Origin: Acheta domesticus
Taxonomy: Eukaryota > Arthropoda > Insecta > Orthoptera > Gryllidae
Length of the DNA stretch: 64,000 bases
Assembly: GCA_031308135.1 (NCBI GenBank)
Contig: JAHLJT010000631.1
Coordinates: 220,637,584-220,701,583, forward strand
Direction of reading: 5' to 3'
Part shown: positions 21,790-32,115 of the stretch, piece by piece
How the letters are laid out: the number at the start of each line of letters is the position of its first letter
Position numbering within the stretch: the first letter of the stretch is position 1
Notes under the pieces: model-generated
The model's database searches: none
The model's input: the letters and a program-made list of their open reading frames with translations, nothing else
What the model was told of the DNA's origin: nothing
Made by a program: the position numbers and the translations under genes

Positions 21790-22493
21790 GTAGTGCTAAA
21801 ACAGCACGTACTTTCTCGCTCATACTTTCACGCAAAATGTACTTAAATCTTCGAAAAATTTTACGTGACCTTATTTCAAAATCTATCTCAAAGGAACAGA
21901 TTTCATTAAGGAAAAATAGTTATCTTCATAATTGTAGTTGTAGGAAGACGTCGAACAAAATTTGAACTTTGCAATTTTCGAAAAATTTGAGTTTTCAACA
22001 AAAATGAGACCTGCACCTTTCTCTTAAACGACCTTCACATTGTCCAACAACAAAATTTAATAAAAAGAATGGAACAATAGTTTGAACATTTTGAAAATGT
22101 CCCTGTGGTTTCCTATAAAGTACCCCCAAAATTAAAATATCGGTTTCTAATTCAAGGGGCCGCGACATCAGCCATATTGATTGGGGAATATCAATCTTCG
22201 AGAAAATCGGCTGAAGGTTTAGACACTAGGGTTGTTCACGACGGACGGACAGATGAATAGACGGATGAATAGACGTTTTGCCGTCATTAGATTTTTCGGT
22301 ATCAAGGAGCCATAAAACATGGATACTGGCAACACCAAGTATGAGAGATTTTTTTCTAAATTTAACAACTGGATTTATCCACTTTTTCATTACCAGGGCT
22401 TAGTAATAACAGTTTTTCTGACGAAAATCCGTGCTTTTTTCGTGCAGTATTACATAACTTTTTTCTGTAGTGCGTGGGCTATACCGAGAAAAT
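21790..22493 (+). mobile_element. Internally deleted 0.7 kb copy of the non-coding repeat family
   Basis: The 5' end is GTAGTGCTAAAACAGCACGT and the 3' end CTATACCGAGAAAATAAAAA. It goes almost directly from the terminus into the third internal unit (GAAAAATAGTTATCTTC, GTTGTAGGAAGACG) and then the ACGGACGGACAGATG core and TTTTTCGGTATCAAGGAGCC. The other units are missing. The contig B copy is at 40362-40943. Confidence 0.75.
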
Positions 22494-23330
22494 AAAAATT
22501 GAAATTAAAAACCTACAAAAACCAATTTTAACTTTAGAATAATTTTAATGCAAATATAATAGCATTTTTATCTATAAAATGAAGCTAGTGTGAATTCTCT
22601 AGTTCTTTTAGTAAAGGCGATATGAACATTTATATAAGACAAAACGCGAGCTATTTTGTATTTTTTTCTTAATTTCGAATCACTATGAAGATAAACGATT
22701 TTAACGAAAATAAAGAACACGTGTAAGTTGTTTTTTTGCCATTAGAATTGATACACAAAGATTTTTAAATAATAAAAAACATCAATGTCAATTTTTGTCG
22801 AATTCATTCGATTTCATGTGGAATGACTCGGATAGTTCAAAAGACGGTTTAAAGAGTAAAACAGGACCGCGAAACAAATTCCGCTGAAAATTTGGTACCA
22901 TTATCCCACAAAACGACAATATTGGAGGTATGTTACTTTTTTGTGAACCAACGATTTATTTGGTGTTCGGACAAACAAATTGTTTATTTCATAAGTTTAT
23001 TTATAAGCACAAATATATTTTATGTGTGCATAAAATATATTTGTGCACACGCAGAGCGCGAAGATTCAGCAAAATTTAGTTCACTGTAAATCAATTTACA
23101 TGAATTTGAATCCATTTGCCAACCGGATGACAACCTCACCTGAGATGAAGCTGCAAGCTTCCCAGTAAACCAGACCACGCCTCGCCAACGTAATATTTCT
23201 AAGACTTGTTGCACCATGCAATCGTTTTTAATATGTTAATTCTACAAACTCCATCATAATTTGTAAAATTCAAAACTCTTTACAACCATATAATTTACTT
23301 GATTAACAAACTACAATTCATTAGTTTTTT
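22494..23330. other. Intronic AT-rich sequence
   Basis: No gene is seen. A CGATTTCATGTGGAATGACT motif at about 22813 resembles the 30-bp inverted motif described at 25465. It is shared with about 39560-40361 of contig B. Confidence 0.4.
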
Positions 23331-24935
23331 ACTTTCCCGTATACGTATGTATACAGGGAGCGATATACGTAGTATAGGGAAAGTTATGTAATGCTGCGCG
23401 AAAAAATGGCCAATTTTCGGCGGAAAAAAATTAATTGCCGGGCCGTGAAAGCAAATAAGTGGATAAAACTACTTGCTAAATTAAGAAAAAAAATCCCCTA
23501 ACACGTGGTGTAGCCAGAAACCCTGTTTTCTAGGTCCTTCATACCGAAAACCCAATTGAAAGGAAAATGTCCGTCCGTCTGTCCGTCTGTCTGTCCGTCT
23601 GTCTGTCCGTCTGTGAACACTGCTAGCGCCTAAACCATACGTACGATTTCTTCCAAAATGGATATTCCCTGGTCGATCTGATTCTAGTCAAAGCTTTGAG
23701 ATTTTGAAAAAGTTTCTTCCAAATTTGGGGGTACTTTAAATGAAGTCCCCCGGGCATTTTCAAAATTTTCTCAAAACGGCTCAAAATTTTTTCTTTAAAT
23801 TTCTTGTATGAATAGAGTAAAATACACTTATTAACATGGCATAGGTCCGATTGTCACGGATAACTCTGAATTTTCGAAAATTTTGAAAGTCTGAATTTTT
23901 TTCGGTGTCTTTCTCCAGCTACAAAATTGAAGATAGAGATTTTTTCTTCAAATAAAATTTGTTCTGCATATTGAGTTCTTTCATAAAGGTCATGTAAATG
24001 TTTCTCAAAATTTTAGTAGTTTTCGTGCAATATGTGCAACATTAAAAAAATTACAAAAACAGGATTTTCTCAAAAACGGCTCCAAATTTTTTCTTTAAAC
24101 TTTTGGTAGGGATAGTAGTAAATTTACTCTATCGGATGACATAAAAGCCATATTGGTCTATCGGTTAGTTTTTTCAAAAATTACAAAAATGTAATTTTTT
24201 TTACTTGTCTCTCACGTCGATAATATTTACATTATCGGCAATTTTTTCACATTATTATATTTACGAGAATATATGCTTTAAATAATGTCAAGTAAAGTTT
24301 CTCGAAAACATTACCGTTTTCCGTGAAAAGTAGCTCAAATTTCGGCATTTTCAGAAACGTTCAAACGCCATTTTCTCATGTATGGCTGCAAATTGTTTCT
24401 TGAAACTTTGTAACGGATAGTGCAAACACTCTTTAATATGACGTAAAGTTTATTTTGAGTTATTTTCTGTTTTTTCAAAAAATTATATAAATGTAAATTT
24501 TTTGAAAGATCTCTCACATCTTTAATATGCACATTACCAGCAATTTGTAATCATTATTATATTTGTGAGTGTATGTGCTTCAAATAACTTCAAATAAAGT
24601 ATTTTGAAAACTCAAACATTTTCTGTGAAAATGAGCTTCAAATTTCGCTTATTAGTAGCGCTAAAACGCCTTTTTTCTCTTAAACGGCACATAAGTTATA
24701 AAAGAAAATTGCCATTTATGACTAGGTTTTTGTGTTCTTTAATATTCTAAAAGTAATGTTTCCGTTCTACCAATAGGAAACCGAAAAATTAAGAAAATTA
24801 CAAAAAAATGCACTTTTTGGCGATGATGGATGACCAGCTGGCAAGAAAGAGTTTGTGGCAATTCCGAATAGCTGCGAAGACCCAAGGAAATAGAAAGCTA
24901 ATACGGGAAGGTCTGTGCCATTTTGTAGCACCACT
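23331..24935 (-). mobile_element. 1.6 kb copy of the non-coding repeat family, present only in copy A
   Basis: This is one of the most complete copies. On the minus strand it begins GTGGTGCTACAAAATGGCAC and ends TATACGGGAAAGT, with the same internal unit order as 4987-6546 and a GTCCGTCTGT core at about 23571-23610. Contig B has no element at the equivalent place (about 39535-39570), where the flanks CAATTCATTAG and AATC..ATTTCATTACGC are nearly contiguous. The insertion or its loss therefore distinguishes the two copies. No coding frame is visible. Confidence 0.85.
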
Positions 24936-25464
24936 AGTTAATCTTGCTGCTATTTCATTACGCACGCACTGATAGGCTCTGGCGCCATCACGCGCAGAAA
25001 GCGCCTCCCGTCTTCAGACGCGATACCGTTCAGAATCAGTCGAGCTCCAACATTTATACAGAGCGCACATGTGTATCGCTGGCTCGCACTCACAATTGTT
25101 AAACGTGTTAACTTCATACTTCAACCTTTAAAATGTGCAACATTTGTCTTAATATGTTGTTTTATTAACTTCAACAGCTCAGTGCATATCTTACGACGAG
25201 CTAATATCTCAGTCGAGCGACAGTCTCCATGACGAGAACATCACGCTTCTCGCCACCCGCTCATTTTCTTTCTGCGTCTTCATACTGCAACGTATTGATT
25301 TCATGCGTGTGCAAGAGTTTTTACCTGTGCTACAACACATCAGTGCAGTTCTGCATGAACCATTTGATGTATTTAATAATCAATAACTTACATTCGCCAC
25401 GGGCATACCATGCTCCGAGAAATTGACTGACTTCACAGTATACGCACATCACTATATAATTAGT
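24936..25464. other. Unassigned stretch with a TATA-like box on the minus strand
   Basis: On the minus strand GTATAAATGTTGGAGCTCGA (about 25042-25061) resembles a TATA box with downstream sequence. The mirror copy at about 39416 reads GTATAAATATTGGAGCTCG. It may be part of an LTR or a decayed promoter. No coding region follows that I can recognise. Confidence 0.25.
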
Positions 25465-26799
25465 ATACGAGCAATTCCACGCCAAATCGCACAAAAAGAC
25501 CGAAATTTTGAACTTCATATTTTTAATTATTTTTAATTTTTTTCTATTTGTTATATGGATCAAATAAGTTAACACGTGCATTTTTATTTTTTTTCTAACT
25601 TTATTATTTTCGGAAATATTGTGTAATGAAATCTGCTAAAAATGACGCGCATCACTAACTTAAAAATATCATATACTTGAATCCACTAATTATAGAAATT
25701 CCGTTCAAATTCCATTCGAAACTTAAAAACATGTTTAATTTTTGAGATTTTGCAAAATATTTAATTTCCTGAATTTTTAATTTTTTTGAAAAAATAAAAT
25801 TTCGAAAATTAAATATTTTTGTAAAGTCGATGAGCTAAAATTTTTTTAAAAAATATTTATAAAGGCACTAGAGTATTAGTGATATCTCCAGGAAAATCAA
25901 AGTGGAATCTCAGTAACTTTAAAATATATTAATATTTTACGAAAGAGTGTACAATAGATTGCTGCAATAGACGCGTTTCTTGCGTTACTGGCCGTCGGTT
26001 TCTTTGGATGAAGCAGTAATTTAATACTCTTGAGGTGGTAAAACGTCACGATTGAATTTATAAATAATAATATTTATGTATATTAATACATATAAATAAT
26101 ATTAATATATTTATAAATAATTTATAAATAATTAAATGACGGATTCTTGACTCATGTTTTGATTGACATTTTTTAAATTTTCTGGTCCCTCACAACTAAC
26201 TTTAAATACAAGTACTCGCTTACATAGAATTCCTGAACTTTCGTCGGAATGCACAGTTTTAATGCCTTACCGAATTTACTTCAGGTCTGGGCAAAATTTC
26301 ATTTGATGTTGAAAAATTTCATTTGACGTTGAAAAATTTTGCTCATGTCCCTTGACAAGCGGTTGATTGTACCACGCGCCCGCATACTTACAATAGATTT
26401 GTTATTTGTACGTGTTTAGTGCCCCTGAGAGAATTGATATAAAAATATTCATTTTTTTTAATCCAGTTTTTTAATGAAATATTTATTTTTTGAAAAAGTA
26501 ATTTACAGAGGAATAAAATACACATATCGCAATATTAAACGAAACAAACCAGGAAATTTTATGTTAAATACATTTGGAGCATCAATCAATCATATTTTGC
26601 AAAGTACGCGTAAATTCCAAAATGTAATATAGGCATAACTACAAAAATAATCAATTATCAGGTAAATAAAAAATCACGTGCTTCTTGTTTTGATGTCCAG
26701 AATGAATGTCATATATTCGTGTCATTTACTTTTTAAAAATTGCATACATAAAAACAGTCGTGTAAATTCTTGTGCGATTTGACGTGGAATGGCTCGTAT
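25465..26799. mobile_element. Element bounded by a 30-bp inverted motif, copy A
   Basis: The left edge reads ATACGAGCAATTCCACGCCA... and the right edge is the inverse of ATACGAGCCATTCCACGTCA..., 28 of 30 bases matching over 25465-25494 and 26770-26799. The interior is AT-rich and non-coding. In contigs B and C the same interval holds the retrotransposon and about 260 bp more. No target duplication is obvious. A third copy of the motif ends the neighbouring tandem unit at about 27505. Confidence 0.5.
26641..26653. other. Empty target site of the retrotransposon
   Basis: ACAAAAATAATCA is present once here. In contigs B and C it is duplicated and flanks the 5.6 kb retrotransposon. Copy A therefore represents the pre-insertion state. 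Confidence 0.9.
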
Positions 26800-26926
26800 T
26801 TCAATTCGTGTCGCTCTCACCCATAAGAACATAGATGACCCGCAAGTCACCCACAAAAACATGTATGACACAATGTCATACATTTTTGGGGGCAGATTGA
26901 ACATCTAAAACATTAATAACTCTTGA

Positions 26927-27505
26927 AACCCTAATCAGGCAGGACGGTCATTCTTTTTTTATTTCTTCAGCACGTGCATCAAAGATTGACCGAACCCAAT
27001 TCGTTAGTGCATGGGCAGAGGCAGAGGGCACCCTCATACTTACAATTGATTTTTTCAGAACTGTATGTGTGAAGTGCTCACTTTTTTTCTTATTGTATTT
27101 CATAGAAAATTGAACAAGAAACACTCCTATATTTTTTCCAAATTTTTATCTCATCGAGTTTGTATAGAAATGTTACTTTTTTGAAAAAATACATTTTTTA
27201 AAATGAAAAAATATTTTTTGAAAAATATATTTTCAGAGGAATAAAATACACTTTTCAAAGTATTAAATGAAACAAACAAGAAATTTTTATAGTCAGTACA
27301 TTCGGAGCAACAATTGATCTTAATTTGTGAAGTACCTGTAAATTCCAAAATTTAATATAGGCATAACTACACAAATAAGCAATTTTCAGGCAATATAAAA
27401 AAAATACGTGCCACCTTTTTTGATGTCCAGATTTAAGAAAAAAATATCGTACATTTAAAAAAGTCGTGTCAACTCTTGTGCGCTTTGACGTGGAATGGCT
27501 CATAC
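26927..27505. repeat. Second unit of a diverged tandem repeat ending in the 30-bp motif
   Basis: The order GAAACCCTAATCAGGCAGGA, GCATGGGCAGAGGCAGAGGG, CAGAGGAATAAAATACAC, TTTAATATAGGCATAACTAC, TTTTTTGATGTCCAGATT and finally GTGCGCTTTGACGTGGAATG parallels the unit ending at 26799. That first unit lacks its first 260 bp in copy A but is complete in B and C. Contig C has the same second unit at 62427-63010. Confidence 0.6.
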
Positions 27506-28440
27506 ATGCGTATGGAAATGTTTAAAACATCACTTCAATAGTTCAGTTTAAATAGTACTGTTTTAATTTTCCGTCCTTGAACTAATTAATGAATGACGGT
27601 CTGTGTGTGCAATTTCAATGAACAATGTACATAGTGAACAACTTCATTTATTGTGCAATACACTGACAGTGAACGTATATTTTTCACATCGCTCATTCGC
27701 TATCATGACACTCGACAGTGTTTGTGGAATTATTCAATTCTCTCGTATGATGCACATTTGTGAGCTCTCTCGCGCCCACCCGCTTCCAGCAAACCATGCG
27801 CGACCCCAGCCGCTATCAGACCCGGAATGCGGCACCGTTCTGCCTAAGCAGATATTACGTCATCCACTCGGCGTGTTCTTGGGTCATCGAACGTAACAAT
27901 TGTATTTTCTTTGCACCCTTTACAATCTAATCTCTCTGTGATTCTTGTAATTGTTGTAATCTTTGCTTGTTCCATTTTCATGAACTGACAACCTCAAGAT
28001 GGCTTAAAACTAATTTAAACTATGGGAACTTCATGATTAATTTTTTATTACATCATCAGTGTATTTTTTCACTCCCTAATTCATAATTATGCTTTTCACA
28101 TAGCATACAACTTGACATTTTTGTTGTATTTAATTTATGATTTTAATTATACATTAAAACCCATATGACTGTTTTTTCTAAATAACGGTAAAAATTACTG
28201 AATATATCCTATATCAAGAAAACTAGGTCATGCCTGCCCACACGCCGCAGGCGTTGGTCCTCCATAAGGGTGAGTTTGAAAGGTGAGTTCCAGAGGAATG
28301 CCGGAGATCGGTATGAAGATGAAGTGCCTAAGATTCAATCCGCTGCTTACATACGCTCCAACACTAGTCCTAATCGTAAACTCTTGTTTCATCTACAAAA
28401 TTATTATATATTTGCTAATGACAACATTCCATTTTCTTAC
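27506..28440. other. Intron next to the TM1-2 exon
   Basis: No supported gene. A 97-codon plus-strand frame (27603-27896) has a counterpart in contig C (63106-63405), but indels change its frame, so it is unlikely to be coding. Confidence 0.4.
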
Positions 28441-28680
28441 CCAGGCCGCACATGTAGGATAGGATTTCACTGAGATGCACTCGCCCACCGCCAGGATGAG
28501 CAAGGCCATTGCCAGAGCCGCAGCATGGCTCATGAGTGCCTTGGCGTACACCGATTTTCGGAGACTCGGCAACAGCACGAACGCCGCCAAAGTCGCTAGC
28601 AACGGCGCCTCTCTCACCAAATACAGCACGAGATACAGATAGTTCTTCCAGTCCATAGGTTTCGGGCCAGGAACGTGTTG
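28441..28680 (-). CDS. Methuselah-like GPCR, TM1-TM2 exon, copy A
   Basis: The 240-bp exon (80 codons) lies between acceptor TTTTTGTAG and donor GTAAGA. It encodes MDWKNYLYLVLYLVREAPLL and ATLAAFVLLPSLRKSVYAKA (TM1 and first intracellular loop with the family's 'L..LR...K.LM'), then LMSHAAALAMALLILAVGE (TM2) and a CxxxxxxPTCAAW loop. The distance from this Cys to the HFFLLAAFFWL of TM3 matches Methuselah when one extra residue spans the junction. The exon ends in phase 0 here but phase 1 is needed. The ectodomain exons upstream are not found in this window. Confidence 0.8.
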
Positions 28681-28894
28681 CTACAAAAATCAGACCACAG
28701 TTGCAGTGTATTTCATTTTCAAAAGTGAACTGAAGCAGTTCATATAACAAAGTGCCCGTGACTAAACTGCGCAAAGTAAAGTGGAAGACGTAGGAACATC
28801 AATGATTACTTTGTGGCGAAGGCTGAAGGGAACACCTGCTGAGTTAGCTGAGAGCCAGTGTTACAGCTATCTCCGCAGTGATTCTAACTGCAGG
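28681..28894. other. Sequence upstream of the TM1-2 exon
   Basis: Presumed intron. No ectodomain exon with the Cys pattern of Methuselah receptors could be recognised between here and the gap at 30441. Confidence 0.35.
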
Positions 28895-29345
28895 TTTCTA
28901 GGCTCAGGGCACTCACTGATGTCACTGCAAGACCTCTGACCGGGAGGTTCTAGGGCTCGAATACCGACGGTGGCAGAATTTTCGACACTAGCTAGAAAGT
29001 TAGGTCGAATTCAGTCGCCATCTGGAGGAGAATTCTAGCGGCCGGCTGATTCGCAATTTTCCGTGCTTACTCCGAACAACATCATATGAAACCCCGCAGT
29101 ACCCTAAAAAAACGGGTCCACGGACCGTGCGCAATCTTTCCTTCCTCCTCCTGTCATATCCTCTCCTCTTACTTACACACATTTACACTTGCATGCACTA
29201 CACTATCCAGATATAGTCGAATCGTAGAGCTTTCCCGATTGAGGCGGTGCCACGCTGGTAGGAGATACAAAATTGTGGTAAATCCCCGCAAGGGGACGTA
29301 GGTCGGCGCCGGAACTCACCAGCCAGCGGGGAAGATTACCGCCAC
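28895..29345 (+). repeat. tRNA-SINE-like repeat, unit 1
   Basis: A B-box-like TTCTAGGGCTCGAATACCGA (about 28947) is followed by TTTTCGACACTAGCTA, CATGCACTACACTA and GGTCGGCGCCGGAA. The same blocks in the same order form unit 2 about 490 bp downstream. A pol III B box followed by an unrelated conserved body suggests a tRNA-derived SINE; the A box is not convincing. Confidence 0.45.
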
Positions 29346-29414
29346 CCCCCCTGATAAAAAACCTTCATTACACTTACAGGCCAAATAACATTACCAGTTG
29401 ACGCTCCGGAATTA

Positions 29415-29930
29415 TATCAATAAGTCAATATGGAAGGTCCTAGGGTTCGAGTCCTGACAGTGACGATTTTCGACACTAGCTACGCAGCTAAGTCAAATTC
29501 TGCCACTATCTGAAGAAAAATTCTATTGGCTCGCTGCGTTGATCGGTAATTTTCTTATTGTTTAGCCGATCAAGACTACACGAAGACCGGAGGAGTACTC
29601 TAACAAACGGGCCACGAACTGCGCACGATTTTTCATTACTCATCCTCTCTAACACACCACACACACACATACACACACACACGTACCCACACACGTACAC
29701 ACACAAGTACACACAAACATACACACACAACACACACTTACATGCACTACACTACCACACAACGTCGTTGATAGGTGTGTCCGGAGCCCAGAGCTTTGCC
29801 ACGGTTGACGAGTGCTTCTCTCGGGGGAGATACCTGAAGCGGCAATTTGCCCGCGAACAGACATGCGTGTAGATCGGCACCGGATCTCAAATCGGATCGG
29901 CACCGGATATCAAATGGAGGAGGTACATCT
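29415..29930 (+). repeat. tRNA-SINE-like repeat, unit 2, with (CA)n expansion
   Basis: GTCCTAGGGTTCGAGTCCTG (about 29437) is a better B box than in unit 1. TTTTCGACACTAGCTACG, an expanded (CA)n tract at about 29650-29745, CATGCACTACACTA and a doubled GATCGGCACCGGAT near the end follow. No equivalent is seen in contigs B or C, which do not reach this far. Confidence 0.45.
29650..29745. repeat. (CA)n microsatellite
   Basis: Imperfect ACACAC/ACGTAC tract inside SINE-like unit 2. The corresponding place in unit 1 has only TTACACACATTTACAC. Confidence 0.9.
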
Positions 29931-30440
29931 CCCAGCACAAAACACAGATGGACTAAAGACTATAGCAGTCGACGTGCCCAGAAACACTGTTTAATCAATG
30001 TAGGAGACGTTGTACACTTGTATATAGAAATATATTGGTTGTGGAACTGTTTCGTTGTTCTAACACAATGGAACACTGTAACTAAGGAACCTTTTGAACA
30101 TCATGTACTTCAATGTAGATCACTCTCATAAGAATATACGAGTACGTTAAACTACCTGACTTTCAAAGGGCATACCTAACCTACCCAACATATGAAAATG
30201 TTTCTCAATTTGCTGATTTTTCTGAACATAAATTACTGACCATTACAGTTTTGAAAATGTTTATTGAAAATTATTGTATGTAGTAATAATTTGTTCCGTG
30301 TTGCACTAACAACTAAAATCTAGATCGTTGTTTTGGTTCATTTGATTAAATGCTGAATGTTCGTAGAATACGAGATTGAACTATTTGTATTTTCACAAAA
30401 CATTTGCATTTTGATAGAATTTTCCATAGTGTTTTCCAAA
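29931..30440. other. AT-rich end of contig A
   Basis: No recognisable coding or repeat feature before the gap. Confidence 0.4.
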
Positions 30441-31440
30441 NNNNNNNNNNNNNNNNNNNNNNNNNNNNNNNNNNNNNNNNNNNNNNNNNNNNNNNNNNNN
30501 NNNNNNNNNNNNNNNNNNNNNNNNNNNNNNNNNNNNNNNNNNNNNNNNNNNNNNNNNNNNNNNNNNNNNNNNNNNNNNNNNNNNNNNNNNNNNNNNNNNN
30601 NNNNNNNNNNNNNNNNNNNNNNNNNNNNNNNNNNNNNNNNNNNNNNNNNNNNNNNNNNNNNNNNNNNNNNNNNNNNNNNNNNNNNNNNNNNNNNNNNNNN
30701 NNNNNNNNNNNNNNNNNNNNNNNNNNNNNNNNNNNNNNNNNNNNNNNNNNNNNNNNNNNNNNNNNNNNNNNNNNNNNNNNNNNNNNNNNNNNNNNNNNNN
30801 NNNNNNNNNNNNNNNNNNNNNNNNNNNNNNNNNNNNNNNNNNNNNNNNNNNNNNNNNNNNNNNNNNNNNNNNNNNNNNNNNNNNNNNNNNNNNNNNNNNN
30901 NNNNNNNNNNNNNNNNNNNNNNNNNNNNNNNNNNNNNNNNNNNNNNNNNNNNNNNNNNNNNNNNNNNNNNNNNNNNNNNNNNNNNNNNNNNNNNNNNNNN
31001 NNNNNNNNNNNNNNNNNNNNNNNNNNNNNNNNNNNNNNNNNNNNNNNNNNNNNNNNNNNNNNNNNNNNNNNNNNNNNNNNNNNNNNNNNNNNNNNNNNNN
31101 NNNNNNNNNNNNNNNNNNNNNNNNNNNNNNNNNNNNNNNNNNNNNNNNNNNNNNNNNNNNNNNNNNNNNNNNNNNNNNNNNNNNNNNNNNNNNNNNNNNN
31201 NNNNNNNNNNNNNNNNNNNNNNNNNNNNNNNNNNNNNNNNNNNNNNNNNNNNNNNNNNNNNNNNNNNNNNNNNNNNNNNNNNNNNNNNNNNNNNNNNNNN
31301 NNNNNNNNNNNNNNNNNNNNNNNNNNNNNNNNNNNNNNNNNNNNNNNNNNNNNNNNNNNNNNNNNNNNNNNNNNNNNNNNNNNNNNNNNNNNNNNNNNNN
31401 NNNNNNNNNNNNNNNNNNNNNNNNNNNNNNNNNNNNNNNN
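30441..31440. other. Assembly gap of exactly 1000 N, contig A to inverted contig B
   Basis: The right side restarts with the reverse complement of sequence around 27107, so this gap joins two copies head to head. Its fixed length marks it as a scaffolding placeholder. Confidence 0.99.
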
Positions 31441-31884
31441 TATGAAATACAATAAGAAAAAAGTAGCACTTCACACATACAGTTCTGAAAATTATTGTAG
31501 TTTTAGGGTGCCCTCTGCCATCTGCCCATGCCTAACGATTGTGTTCGGTCAGTCTTTGATGCACGTGCTGAAGAAATAAAAAAAGAATGACCGTCTGCCT
31601 GATCAGGGTTTCAATAGTTATTAATGTTTTAGATGTTCAATCTACCCCTAAAATGTATGACATTGTGTCATACATGTTTTGTGGGTAACATCGTGGGTGA
31701 CTTGGCGGTCATCTATGTTCTTATGGGTGAGAGGGAAACGAATGAAATACGAGCCATTCCACGTCAATCGCACAAGAATTTACACGACTGTTTTTATGTA
31801 TCCAATTTTTAAAAGTAAATGACACGAATATGCATTCATTCTGGCATCAAAACAAGAAGCACGTGATTTTTATTACCTGATAAT

Positions 31885-31897
31885 TGATTATTTTTGT
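31885..31897. repeat. Target-site duplication, 3' side, copy B
   Basis: TGATTATTTTTGT, identical to 37535-37547. It is the inverse of the empty site at 26641-26653. Confidence 0.9.
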
Positions 31898-32115
31898 TTG
31901 TTTGTTTGTTTATTTAACGTCGCATCGACAACTGGGTCATTAGCGACTCAGAAAAAATACATTATAACAGTAATTCATACATGATTAATTGAGGTTTACA
32001 AATTCAGTACAATATACAGTAATTCACAATAATTGTTTACAGGATTGCAAAAAACGAAAGAGTAGTAACAATAATACTTAATGAGACATGCAAACAAAAA
32101 AACAAAAAACAAAGT

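Noticed and set aside
27603..27896. 97-codon plus-strand frame with a counterpart at 63106-63405
   Set aside because: The two versions differ by frameshifting indels and the composition is not protein-like. The region is intron of the receptor on the other strand.
28415..28774. 119-codon minus-strand frame overlapping the TM1-2 exon
   Set aside because: It is an out-of-frame shadow. The adjacent frame encodes the two transmembrane helices and is bounded by good splice sites.
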